DNA of 48,886 nt from positions 1 to 48,886 of the forward strand of contig NZ_JACTVI010000059.1 in NCBI RefSeq assembly GCF_014495685.1, written 5' to 3'. Both the position numbers and the translations under genes were made by a program. Positions 8,591-17,223 of the stretch are shown here, piece by piece. Source of the DNA: Streptomyces sp. TRM68367 (GTDB lineage Bacteria > Actinomycetota > Actinomycetes > Streptomycetales > Streptomycetaceae). The first letter of the stretch is position 1; every line of letters begins with the position of its first letter. The notes under the pieces were generated by a model. The model saw only the letters and a list, made by a program, of their open reading frames with translations, ran no database searches and had not been told where the DNA came from.

Positions 8591-8725
8591 GGTGCGGCGC
8601 ACTGCCTGACGAACAGCCCGGACGAAGCTAAGCGCGATCGCTTTCAATCCCCAAACGGAACAGGGTTTTTGTAGCGCATGCCACAGGGCAGACGGGTAGC
8701 CTCTCCCCCAAATCGGACATACAGA

Positions 8726-8755
8726 GGCCCTGGTGACCCGCGAGTCACCAGGGCC
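8726..8755 (-). terminator. Terminator of the M16 peptidase operon
   Basis: GGCCCTGGTGAC (8726-8737) pairs perfectly with GTCACCAGGGCC (8744-8755), a 12-bp stem 18 bases after the stop codon of the second M16 gene. Confidence 0.85.
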
Positions 8756-8773
8756 GCTACGCGCGCGTGCCGC

Positions 8774-10162
8774 CTACTCGGCGGAGACCACGGTGACTTC
8801 GCCGATCCCGAGGGCCTCGACGGGCGCCTTGATCTGCGCGGCGTCGCCGACGAGGACGGTCACCAGCCGGTCCACCGGGAAGGCGCTCACAGCCGCCGCG
8901 GTGGCCTCCACGGTGCCGGTCGCGGCCAGCTGCCGGTACAGGGCGGCCTGGTAGTCGTCGGGCAGGTGCTGCTCGACCTGGTCGGCCAGTGTGCTCGCCA
9001 CGGCCGCGGCGGTCTCGTACTTCAGCGGCGCCACGCCCACGAGGTTCTGCACGGCGACGTCGCGTTCGGCGTCGGTGAGCCCCTCCGCGGCCAGCGTGCG
9101 CAGCACCTTGACGAGGTCGTCGAGGGCCGGGCCGGTGTTCGGGGTGTCGACGGAGCCGCTGATGGCGAGCATCGCGGCACCGGTGCCCTCCGGGGAGGAC
9201 CTGAGGACCTGGGCGAACGCCCGCACACCGTAGGTGTAGCCCTTCTCCTCGCGCAGGACGCGGTCCAGGCGGGAGGTGAGGGTGCCGCCCAGGCAGTACG
9301 TGCCGAGGACCTGCGCGGGCCACACGCGGTCGTGCCGGTCGGGCCCGATGCGGCCGATCAGCAGCTGCGTCTGGACCGCGCCGGGGCGGTCCACGATGAC
9401 GACCCGCCCGGTGTCGTCGGCGACGACCGGCGGCACGGGCCGCGGCTGGACCGTGGAGCCCGTCCACGAGCCGAGCGTGTCGCCGAGCAGCGCGTCCAGG
9501 TCGATGCCGGTGAGGTCGCCGACGACCACGGCGGTGGCCGTGGCGGGGCGGACGTGCTTCTCGTAGAAGGCTCGTACGGCCGCGGAGTCGATGTTCGCTA
9601 CCGTCTCCTCGGTGCCCTGGCGCGGGCGCGACATGCGCGAGCTGGCCGGGAACAGCTCCCTGGAGAGCTCCTTGGCGGCGCGGCGCGAGGGGTTGGCCAG
9701 CTCGTGCGGGATCTCGTCGAGGCGGTTGCGGACCAGCCGCTCGACCTCGCTGTCCGCGAACGCCGGCGCCCTGAGGGCGTCGGCGATCAGGCCGAGCCCC
9801 TTGGCGAGCCGGGAGGCCGGCACCTCGAGGCTGAGGCGGACGCCGGGGTGGTCGGCATGCGAGTCCAGGGTGGCGCCGCAGCGCTCCAGCTCGGCGGCGA
9901 ACTCCTCGGCGGAGTGCTTGTCCGTGCCCTCGGAGAAGGCCCGCGCCATGATCGTGGCGACGCCGTCCAGGCCGGCCGGCTCGGCGTCCAGGGGCGCGCC
10001 CAGCAGCACCTCGACGGCGACGACCTGCTGGCCGGGGCGGTGGCAGCGCAGGACCGTCAGGCCGTTGTCGAGCGTTCCGCGGTCGGGGGCCGGGAACGCC
10101 CAGGGCTTGGGTTCGCCCCCCTGAGGCTGGGGGTGGAACTCCATCGTGGCGAGCTCGGTCAC
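8774..10162 (-). CDS. M16 family peptidase, non-catalytic-type subunit
   Basis: 462-residue M16 (pitrilysin/processing-peptidase) paralogue. The GTG at 10162 overlaps the previous stop as GTGA; upstream in-frame sequence is Arg/Pro-rich shadow and was excluded. The protein has the M16 fold markers (NGLTVLRCHRPGQQVVAVEVLLGAPLD near the N-terminus, a late RLDRVLREEKGYTYGVRAF block) but lacks an HxxEH zinc motif, so it is expected to be the partner half of a two-subunit enzyme, like the alpha subunit of mitochondrial processing peptidase. R and Y residues in the GYTYG region typically help bind substrate for the catalytic partner. No signal peptide. Confidence 0.88.
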   Translation of the reverse strand: MTELATMEFHPQPQGGEPKPWAFPAPDRGTLDNGLTVLRCHRPGQQVVAVEVLLGAPLDAEPAGLDGVATIMARAFSEGTDKHSAEEFAAELERCGATLDSHADHPGVRLSLEVPASRLAKGLGLIADALRAPAFADSEVERLVRNRLDEIPHELANPSRRAAKELSRELFPASSRMSRPRQGTEETVANIDSAAVRAFYEKHVRPATATAVVVGDLTGIDLDALLGDTLGSWTGSTVQPRPVPPVVADDTGRVVIVDRPGAVQTQLLIGRIGPDRHDRVWPAQVLGTYCLGGTLTSRLDRVLREEKGYTYGVRAFAQVLRSSPEGTGAAMLAISGSVDTPNTGPALDDLVKVLRTLAAEGLTDAERDVAVQNLVGVAPLKYETAAAVASTLADQVEQHLPDDYQAALYRQLAATGTVEATAAAVSAFPVDRLVTVLVGDAAQIKAPVEALGIGEVTVVSAE

Positions 10163-11529
10163 TTCGCCGCCTCCTCGGTCTCGTCGGTGGCCGCGGCTGC
10201 CGCCTCGTCGGCGTCCTCGGCTTCGGTGGCGACGGGCTCGTAGACGAGCACCGCGCGGTTGTCGGGCCGCAGGCGGGCCTCCGCGACCTCCTGGACCTCC
10301 TCGGCCGTCACGTCGAGCACCCGCTGGACGGCGGTGAGGGCGAGCTGCGGGTCGCCGAACAGGACGGCGTACCGGCACAGTTCGTCGGCGCGGCCCGCGA
10401 CCGTGCCCAGCCGGTCCAGCCACTCGCGCTCCAACTGGGCCTGGGCGCGCTCCATCTCCTCGGCGGTGGGGCCCTCCTCGGCGAACCGGGCGAGCTCCTC
10501 GTCGATGGCGGCCTCGATGACCGGCACCTCCACGTCGCCGGACGTCTTCACGTCCAGCCAGCCCAGGGAGGGCGCCCCGGCCAGCCGGAGCAGGCCGAAG
10601 CCGGCCGCCACGGCCGTACGGTCCCGCCGTACGAGCCGGTTGTACAGGCGCGAGGACTCACCGCCGCCGAGGACGGTCAGGGCCAGGTCGACCGCGTCGC
10701 ACGCGCGCGTGCCGTCCTCCGGCAGCCGGTAGGCCGCCATCAGGGCGCGCGCCGGCACCTCCTCCTCGACGACCTCGCGCAGTTGGTCGCCGATGGTCTC
10801 GGGAAGGGAGCCGTCGCGCGGGTTGGGCTTGCCGTCGTATGCGGGGATGGAGCCGAAGTACTTCTCGATCCAGGCGAGGGTCTGCTCCGGGTCGATGTCC
10901 CCGACGACCGAGAGCACCGCGTTGTTCGGCGCGTAGTAGGTGCGGAAGAACGCGCGCGCGTCCTCCAGGGTCGCCGCGTCCAGGTCGGCCATCGAGCCGA
11001 TCGGCGTGTGGTGGTAGGGGTGGCCCTCCGGGTAGGTGAGGGCGGTCAGCTTCTCGAAGGCCGTGCCGTAGGGGACGTTGTCGTAGCGCTGGCGGCGCTC
11101 GTTCTTGACCACATCCCGCTGGTTCTCCATGGACTCGTCGTCCAGGGCGGCGAGCAGGGAGCCCATGCGGTCGGCCTCCAGCCAGAGCGCGAGCTCCAGC
11201 TGGTGGGCGGGCATGGTCTCGAAGTAGTTGGTGCGCTCGAAGCTGGTGGTGCCGTTGAGCGAGCCGCCCGCACCCTGGATCAGCTCGAAGTGCCCGTTGC
11301 CCTTCACCTGGGCCGAGCCCTGGAACATCAGGTGCTCGAAAAGGTGAGCCAGGCCGGTACGTCCCTTGACCTCGTGGCGCGAGCCGACGTCGTACCAGAG
11401 GCACACCGCCGCTACGGGGGTCAGGTGGTCCTCGGAGAGCACCACGCGCAGGCCGTTGGCCAGGCGGTGCTCGGTCGCTGTCAGGCCGCCGGAGCCTGCC
11501 TGGGCTGTGGCCGTGTGACCCATGGGCAT
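10159..11529 (-). CDS. M16 family zinc metallopeptidase, catalytic subunit
   Basis: 456-residue catalytic partner of the downstream M16 protein. The inverted zinc motif HLFEH (in GLAHLFEHLMFQGS) supplies two His ligands and the catalytic Glu; the distal Glu ligand lies in the following helix (ESMENQRDVVKNERRQRYD). The start is set at 11529 (MPMGHTATAQ) because AAGGGA sits 6-7 bases in front of it; the longer frame to 11613 has no such site. Cytoplasmic by lack of a signal peptide. It is divergent from parC, with about 280 bases between. The substrate is unknown; small peptides are usual for bacterial M16 pairs. Confidence 0.9.
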   Translation of the reverse strand: MPMGHTATAQAGSGGLTATEHRLANGLRVVLSEDHLTPVAAVCLWYDVGSRHEVKGRTGLAHLFEHLMFQGSAQVKGNGHFELIQGAGGSLNGTTSFERTNYFETMPAHQLELALWLEADRMGSLLAALDDESMENQRDVVKNERRQRYDNVPYGTAFEKLTALTYPEGHPYHHTPIGSMADLDAATLEDARAFFRTYYAPNNAVLSVVGDIDPEQTLAWIEKYFGSIPAYDGKPNPRDGSLPETIGDQLREVVEEEVPARALMAAYRLPEDGTRACDAVDLALTVLGGGESSRLYNRLVRRDRTAVAAGFGLLRLAGAPSLGWLDVKTSGDVEVPVIEAAIDEELARFAEEGPTAEEMERAQAQLEREWLDRLGTVAGRADELCRYAVLFGDPQLALTAVQRVLDVTAEEVQEVAEARLRPDNRAVLVYEPVATEAEDADEAAAAATDETEEAAK

Positions 11530-11808
11530 GTATGTCCCTTCGATTGCGGAGGCGGTCGTGTGCGGAGGTGGTCGTCCCGAACCGCGGTCTTCCGGTCCTG
11601 CCACTGTATGCAAGCGCGCGAGGCGCCGGTGAAGTTCCCGGTCGGCGTACGCCGAGAGCGAGAAAAGGGTGAGCGGTGAGGCTGACGTGACCCGCGGGAG
11701 GCCGCGGGCACGGTGCCCGGTACCGGGTCCTGGTCCCGGTTGTCAGTGCGGCGGTCCACAATGGTCCGCGTCAGAACCCGATCACGCGTCAGCAAGGAGC
11801 CGGCAGCG

Positions 11809-14262
11809 ATGGCCCGCCGCAGCACGAAGACACCGCCGCCCGACGACTCGTACGAGGAGAAGATCCTCGACGTCGACGTCGTCGACGAGATGAAGGGCTC
11901 CTACCTCGAATACGCGTACTCGGTCATCTACTCCCGTGCGCTGCCCGACGCCCGCGACGGTCTCAAGCCGGTCCACCGCCGGATCGTCTACCAGATGAAC
12001 GAGATGGGCCTGCGCCCCGACCGCAGCTACGTGAAGTGCGCCCGGGTCATCGGCGAGGTCATGGGCAAGCTCCACCCGCACGGCGACGCGTCGATCTACG
12101 ACGCCCTGGTGCGCATGGCCCAGTCCTTCTCGATGCGTGTCCCCCTGGTCGACGGCCACGGCAACTTCGGCTCGCTGGGCAACGACGACCCACCTGCCGC
12201 CATGCGGTACACCGAGTGCCGGCAGGCCGCGGCGACGAGTCTGATGACGGAGTCCATCGACGAGGACACCGTCGACTTCGTCCCGAACTACGACGGCCAG
12301 GAGCGGGAGCCGGTGGCCCTGCCCGCCGCCTTCCCGAACCTGCTGGTGAACGGGGCCTCGGGCATCGCGGTCGGCATGGCCACGAACATGCCGCCGCACA
12401 ACCTGCGCGAGGTGATCGCGGCCGCCCGCCACCTGATCCGGTACCCGAACGCCGATCTCGACGCCCTGATGAAGCACGTCCCGGGCCCCGACCTGCCCAC
12501 CGGCGGCCGGATCGTCGGCCTGACCGGCATCCGCGACGCGTACGAAACGGGCCGCGGCTCGTTCAAGATCCGCGCGACGGTGTCCGTGGAGAACGTGACG
12601 GCGCGCCGCAAGGGCCTGGTCGTCACCGAGCTGCCCTTCACGGTCGGCCCGGAGAAGGTGATCGCCAAGATCAAGGACCTGGTCGGGTCCAAGAAGCTGC
12701 AGGGCATCGCGGACGTCAAGGACCTCACCGACCGCGAGCACGGCCTGCGCCTGGTCATCGAGATCAAGAACGGCTTCGTGCCGGAGGCGGTCCTGGAGCA
12801 GCTGTACAAGCTGACGCCGATGGAGGAGTCCTTCGGCATCAACAACGTGGCCCTGGTGGACGGCCAGCCGCTCACGCTGGGCCTGAAGGAGCTCCTGGAG
12901 GTCTACCTCGACCACCGCTTCAACGTCGTACGGCGCCGGTCGGAGTTCCGCCGCGGCAAGAAGCGGGACCGGCTGCACCTGGTCGAGGGTCTGCTGGTCG
13001 CCCTGGTGGACATCGACGAGGTCATCCGCCTGATCCGCTCCAGCGAGAACTCCGCGCAGGCCAAGGAGCGCCTGATGGAGCGGTTCTCGCTGAGCGAGGT
13101 GCAGACGCAGTACATCCTCGACACGCCGCTGCGCCGCCTCACCAAGTACGACCGGATCGAGCTGGATGCGGAGAAGGACCGGCTCAACACGGAGATCGAG
13201 GAGCTGACCCGGATTCTGGAGTCGGACGCTGAGCTGCGCAAGCTGGTCTCCGCCGAACTGGCCGCGGTGGCCAAGAAGTTCGGCACCGACCGGCGTACGG
13301 TCCTGCTGGAGTCGGCGACCTCCCCGGCGCCCGTGCCGCTGCAGGTGGCGGACGACCCCTGCCGGGTGCTGCTGTCCGCGACGGGTCTGCTGGCCCGTAC
13401 GGCGAACGGCGAGCCGTTCCCGGAGAGTGCCGATGCCAAGCGCGTCAAGCACGACGTGATCGTCTCCGCGGTGCCGGCCACGGCCCGCGGCGAGCTGGGC
13501 GTGGTGACGTCGGCCGGCCGCCTGCTGCGGGTGAACGTGATCGACCTGCCCCAGCTGCCGGAGAGCATGGCCTCTCCGAACCTCTCGGGCGGCGCGCCGC
13601 TGGCGGAGTTCGTCTCCCTGGAGGACGACGAGACGGTGGTCTGCCTGACCACTCTCGACGAGTCGTCGCCGGGCCTGGCGCTCGGCACGGAACAGGGTGT
13701 TGTCAAGCGTGTGGTGCCCGACTACCCGGCCAACAAGGAGGAGTTGGAGGTCATCACGCTCAAGGAGGGCGACCGGATCGTCGGCGCGGTCGAGCTGCGC
13801 ACCGGCGACGAGGACCTGGTCTTCATCACCGACGACGCGCAGCTGCTGCGCTACCAGGCCTCGCAGGTCCGCCCGCAGGGCCGTCCGGCGGGCGGCGTGG
13901 CGGGCGTCAAGCTCGCCGAGGGCGCGAAGGTCATCTCCTTCACGGCGGTCGACCCCGCCGCGGACGCGGTGGTGTTCACGGTCGCAGGCTCACGCGGCAC
14001 GCTGGACGACTCCGTGCAGACGACGGCCAAGCTGACTCCGTTCGACCAGTTCCCGCGCAAGGGCCGGGCCACCGGCGGTGTGCGCTGCCAGCGGTTCCTG
14101 AAGGGCGAGGACTGCCTGTCCCTGGCCTGGGCGGGCGCCGCGCCGGCGCGGGCCGCGCAGAAGAACGGCTCCCCGGCGGACCTGCCGGAGATGGACCCGC
14201 GGCGGGACGGTTCGGGCGTGTCTCTGCAGAAGACGGTTGCCGTGGTGGCGGGGCCGGTCTAG
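11809..14262 (+). CDS. parC: DNA topoisomerase IV subunit A
   Basis: Breakage-reunion subunit of the second type IIA topoisomerase, 817 residues, working with ParE encoded at 28.4-30.5 kb. It decatenates daughter chromosomes. The catalytic Tyr134 is in AMRYTECR, the winged-helix region is LHPHGDASIYDALVRMAQ (88-105), and a C-terminal beta-pinwheel follows. AAGGAG precedes the ATG at 11809; the open frame extends upstream but without support. At the quinolone-determining site the residue equivalent to E. coli GyrA Ser83 is Ala94. The stop overlaps the CobW stop on the opposite strand (CTAG). In S. coelicolor this gene was first called gyrA2. Confidence 0.95.
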   Translation: MARRSTKTPPPDDSYEEKILDVDVVDEMKGSYLEYAYSVIYSRALPDARDGLKPVHRRIVYQMNEMGLRPDRSYVKCARVIGEVMGKLHPHGDASIYDALVRMAQSFSMRVPLVDGHGNFGSLGNDDPPAAMRYTECRQAAATSLMTESIDEDTVDFVPNYDGQEREPVALPAAFPNLLVNGASGIAVGMATNMPPHNLREVIAAARHLIRYPNADLDALMKHVPGPDLPTGGRIVGLTGIRDAYETGRGSFKIRATVSVENVTARRKGLVVTELPFTVGPEKVIAKIKDLVGSKKLQGIADVKDLTDREHGLRLVIEIKNGFVPEAVLEQLYKLTPMEESFGINNVALVDGQPLTLGLKELLEVYLDHRFNVVRRRSEFRRGKKRDRLHLVEGLLVALVDIDEVIRLIRSSENSAQAKERLMERFSLSEVQTQYILDTPLRRLTKYDRIELDAEKDRLNTEIEELTRILESDAELRKLVSAELAAVAKKFGTDRRTVLLESATSPAPVPLQVADDPCRVLLSATGLLARTANGEPFPESADAKRVKHDVIVSAVPATARGELGVVTSAGRLLRVNVIDLPQLPESMASPNLSGGAPLAEFVSLEDDETVVCLTTLDESSPGLALGTEQGVVKRVVPDYPANKEELEVITLKEGDRIVGAVELRTGDEDLVFITDDAQLLRYQASQVRPQGRPAGGVAGVKLAEGAKVISFTAVDPAADAVVFTVAGSRGTLDDSVQTTAKLTPFDQFPRKGRATGGVRCQRFLKGEDCLSLAWAGAAPARAAQKNGSPADLPEMDPRRDGSGVSLQKTVAVVAGPV

Positions 14263-15416
14263 GTGTACTGACGCGGGTGGTCAGCGCCCTGCTCGTCGGG
14301 GTCCCGGATGTCGAGATCGTCGGGGTTCCGGACTTCCATGTCGTCGGGGGCCCGGACTTCGAGGTCCCGGACTTCGAAGTCCCAGTCCCCGGGATCCTCG
14401 GCCTCCCGTACATAGCGCAGGACGCCCCACATACCCTGCTCGTCGGCGTGCGGGGCGTCGTTCTTGCACGCCTGGAGCTCCTTGCCGAGCGCGGCGGCGT
14501 CGATGCCGGAGCCGATCAGCACGAGTTGGGTCGCGCGCGCGTCGCCCGCCCGCCAGGACTCCGGGTAGAGGCGGAGGAACCGCCCGACGGCGTGCACGGC
14601 GTAGCGGTTGCGGGGGTCGTACGGGCCGAAGTCGACGTACCCCTTGATCCGGTACAGCCCCTCGGGCCGGCCGTCGAGGAACTCCATCAGCCGGCGCGGG
14701 TCGAGGGGCACATCGGAGACGAAGGGCAGGCTGTCGTACGCGGTGTGCAGGTGGTCGGCGTGGCCGTCCCCGTCGTGGTCGTGCAGGTCGTCGAAGGACA
14801 GCTGCCCGATGCGCTCCCCACTGGGCCGGCAGTCGAAGAGGAACCCGGGGTCGATACGGCCGTAGGAGGCCGGGACGACCGCGGCGCCGTCGGCGAGAGA
14901 CCGGACGAGGCCGACGACCCGCCCGGCGTCCGGTGTCCGGTCGGTCTTGTTGACGACGACGAGGTCGGCGAGGGCAAGGTGCCGGTCGATCTCGGGGTGC
15001 TTCGCGCGCGTGTCATCGAACTCGGCCGCGTCGACGACCTCGACCAGCCCGCCGTACACGATCTCCGGCTGCTCGCTGGCGAGCAGCATGCGCACCAGTT
15101 CCTGCGGCTCGGCCAGGCCGCTGGCCTCGATGACGATGACGTCGATGCCCGCCTCGGGCCGGGCGAGCCGCTCGAGGTAGTGATCCAGCTCGCTCGCGTC
15201 GACGGCGCAGCACAGGCAGCCGTTGCCCAGCGAGACGGTCGAGTCGCCGAGCGCGCCCGCGACGGCCATCGCGTCGATCTCGATGGCCCCGAAGTCGTTG
15301 ACGACGGCCCCGATCCGGCTGCCGCCGCTGCGGTGCAGCAGGTGGTTGAGGAGCGTGGTCTTCCCTGAACCCAGGAATCCGGCGAGCACCACGACCGGGA
15401 TCTGCTGCTTGCTCAA
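14259..15416 (-). CDS. CobW/COG0523 family GTPase (putative metallochaperone)
   Basis: G3E-family GTPase of 385 residues. P-loop GFLGSGKTT is at 13-21 and the signature metal site GNGCLCC at 65-70 (C67, C69, C70). A His/Asp-rich stretch HDHDGDGHADHLH suggests additional zinc binding, followed by the CobW C-terminal domain. TTG at 15416 is chosen because AAGGGG precedes it and it opens directly into KQQIPVVVLAGFLGSGK. Such proteins deliver Zn (or Co) to client enzymes, often under Zur control; a GTGAAC-GATT-GTTAGC imperfect dyad near 15570 is the only candidate I see and is not a clear Zur box. The last 40 residues are an unusual acidic repeat tail. Confidence 0.85.
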   Translation of the reverse strand: MSKQQIPVVVLAGFLGSGKTTLLNHLLHRSGGSRIGAVVNDFGAIEIDAMAVAGALGDSTVSLGNGCLCCAVDASELDHYLERLARPEAGIDVIVIEASGLAEPQELVRMLLASEQPEIVYGGLVEVVDAAEFDDTRAKHPEIDRHLALADLVVVNKTDRTPDAGRVVGLVRSLADGAAVVPASYGRIDPGFLFDCRPSGERIGQLSFDDLHDHDGDGHADHLHTAYDSLPFVSDVPLDPRRLMEFLDGRPEGLYRIKGYVDFGPYDPRNRYAVHAVGRFLRLYPESWRAGDARATQLVLIGSGIDAAALGKELQACKNDAPHADEQGMWGVLRYVREAEDPGDWDFEVRDLEVRAPDDMEVRNPDDLDIRDPDEQGADHPRQYT

Positions 15417-15784
15417 CGTGCGCCCCTTCTCACACCGCTGCGTGCGCCGGCTCACGCACCGGCGGACGTACGACAGCAGCTCACGGACCGGCGCTCCCCG
15501 GAACGGGGCGGCTCTCGTACGAGGTTTGAATGCCGCCCCAGGATACGAGTGGGTGGAATCACCGCGAAGTGAACGATTGTTAGCGGCGCTCGCGGGGCAC
15601 ACGTTGTGCAGGGCGCAGGGAAACGCGAGCTGCACATCCCTCTGTGCGCCTCCTCTCCGCCTCCCCGCCGATCAGAGCCGCTCGGCACTCTGGGAGACGG
15701 CAAGCGCCGCCCACCGCTCGCCGGTCCCCTCCGGCGACCCGCACCCCGACGACCGGCGGACGGCCGCCTGATTCGGGGGTTGAC

Positions 15785-16300
15785 ATGGCCACACAGAGCT
15801 CCGGAATACGGAGGCTTGGCTCCACCGCACGGTCGAGGCTTGCGATCGCCGCGCACACCATCGCGGAGCGCAGCCTGCGGCATCGCAAGCGAGCAGCACT
15901 CGCCGAGCAGCACCGGCTCCACTTCGACCTGCTGTGCAAAGCCATGGCGGACCCGGCCTTGGCCGCGGTCCTGGACACCTACGAGAGCGACGTGTCGCCG
16001 GAGAGGCAGCGCCAGTACCTCTTCGCCAACGCTCTGTACGTCAACGCGCTGTACTTCCATCGCATCGGAGCGCTGAACCTGGCGGAACTGTACGGGCATC
16101 TGAGGGTGATGTGCCGGAACAACATCTTCCGCGAGTACTGGGCCGCCACCCGTCATCACCGGGAGAGTCTGCCGGCTTCGTCCGAGGAAGCCGTGCTGGG
16201 CGAAATGATGGACGCGCTCGTCGAGGACATGGGCTCCCTGTTTGAAGATCAGGACGATGGCGAGGAGTGGTGGGTCGTCGGGCAGACGCCGGACGAGTGA
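15785..16300 (+). CDS. DUF6082 family protein
   Basis: 171-residue protein of the Streptomyces DUF6082 family, recognised by YLFANALYVNALYFHRIGALNLAELYGHLRVMCRNNIFREYWAATRHHR and the terminal EEWWVVGQTPDE. ATG at 15785 follows a G-rich site (GGGGG) and gives MATQSSGIRRL; the upstream extension to 15644 looks non-coding. The protein is mostly helical, without membrane segments after a short N-terminal amphipathic part. The function is unknown; such genes often sit near XRE/DUF397 pairs in Streptomyces, and a probable DUF397 relic lies just downstream. Confidence 0.75.
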   Translation: MATQSSGIRRLGSTARSRLAIAAHTIAERSLRHRKRAALAEQHRLHFDLLCKAMADPALAAVLDTYESDVSPERQRQYLFANALYVNALYFHRIGALNLAELYGHLRVMCRNNIFREYWAATRHHRESLPASSEEAVLGEMMDALVEDMGSLFEDQDDGEEWWVVGQTPDE

Positions 16301-16352
16301 TCATCGCTCGGAGTCCCCGAATCGCCAGGATGATCAGGTGTAGTCTGCCCCC

Positions 16353-16460
16353 GTCCGCCTCAAGAGCAACTCCTTGTGCGGCGGCAACTGGTACTGCGTA
16401 GGGCTGCCGTCCCCACAGGGAACAGCAGCCCTTCATGAGCATCAGTGGGCCCACTCATGA
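16353..16460 (+). pseudogene. Possible DUF397 relic
   Basis: The frame 16353-16460 reads VRLKSNSLCGGNWYCVG and on to a TGA. This resembles the DUF397 core (W-R-K-S-S-x-S/C-G-G-N-x-C-V-E-V) but lacks a start codon (an in-frame TAG lies at 16341-16343), the tryptophan and the VRDSK block. Most likely an eroded partner of an XRE/DUF397 regulator pair; the match is short and may be chance. Confidence 0.35.
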
Positions 16461-16547
16461 GCTTCACTGGACGCAAGATGAGGCCATCAGCTCGCGGAGC
16501 GTCCGGCGCACGCGTCGGCCCCTCCCTCGATCGACTTAGGAACGGAC

Positions 16548-16784
16548 TTGAAGATCGTGCGTCGAGTCGGCGCCTCGCCCCGGGAGCGCGGCAGCGCCAC
16601 CGGCCAGACATGCCCCGACATCTTCGAGCTCAGCGACGGCAACTTCGCTGTCATCGGCACTGAGGCCACCACAGCCCTGGACAGTGAGCTGCCACCCGAC
16701 GCAGCACGTGCGGACGACGAACGCATCGTCGTGATCAGCCGCGAAACCCTGGTGCGTGCCAAAACCGACATTCCCGAGGCGTAA
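16548..16784 (+). CDS. Small hypothetical protein
   Basis: 78 residues from a TTG at 16548 with AGGAA about 7 bases in front. The core TCPDIFELSDGNFAVIGTEATTAL and the closing ERIVVISRETLVRAKTDI resemble small Streptomyces proteins often found close to DUF397/XRE loci, but I cannot name a family. Predicted soluble, beta-rich, no signal peptide. A clean terminator hairpin follows 21 bases after the stop, which supports it being a real transcribed gene. Function unknown. Confidence 0.6.
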   Translation: MKIVRRVGASPRERGSATGQTCPDIFELSDGNFAVIGTEATTALDSELPPDAARADDERIVVISRETLVRAKTDIPEA

Positions 16785-16804
16785 GCCTGCCCTCCGCCTC
16801 GGAT

Positions 16805-16829
16805 CCCGTGCCGCCATTTCCGGCACGGG
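16805..16829 (+). terminator. Terminator after the small hypothetical gene
   Basis: CCCGTGCCG (16805-16813) pairs perfectly with CGGCACGGG (16821-16829), loop of 7. Confidence 0.7.
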
Positions 16830-16835
16830 GTCCGT

Positions 16836-16867
16836 TGGTTGGGGTGTCGGCTGGTTGGGGTGTCGGC
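16836..16867 (+). repeat. Perfect 16-bp tandem duplication
   Basis: TGGTTGGGGTGTCGGC occurs twice in direct succession (16836-16851 and 16852-16867), right after the terminator. From here to 17223 I see no supported gene; the open frames on both strands lack ribosome sites and recognisable content. Confidence 0.9.
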
Positions 16868-17223
16868 GACCACCGTGACCGCACACGGTGGTTATGCGTG
16901 CCCTCCCCCGCCGGACCGGGCGGCCGGGCCTATGTCGCCCCCTGGGCCGCGCACCACAGCGTGCCTTACCTGGCCATGAGGGACACGGAGCAACCGCGCC
17001 GCTCCACGGTGAGCTGCCGCCCGAGCGGACCGGATCCTCCCTCGCCCGCGGAATGGCGTCGACCGCCTTCAGACGGCGTTTCCTCGCTCAGGTGCGGATA
17101 TCGTCTCCGCGCACTCCGGGGCAGCCGACGAAGCACCCTGGGGAATACTTCGGCGGCGTCAGCGCGGTCTTTGCTCCGTCCCACGCCCCTCCCGGAACGC
17201 CGTGAGGGAGGACACCAACCGTC

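Noticed and set aside
11782..13452. 556-codon minus-strand frame opposite parC
   Set aside because: Leu/Val/Arg/Asp-rich shadow; parC is unambiguous.
15540..15600. Possible Zur box upstream of the CobW gene (GTGAAC-GATT-GTTAGC)
   Set aside because: Only 4 of 6 half-site positions are symmetric and it departs from the Zur consensus; not enough to call.
16888..17205. 105-codon plus-strand frame downstream of the small hypothetical gene
   Set aside because: Starts without a ribosome site right after a terminator and a tandem repeat; composition is shadow-like.
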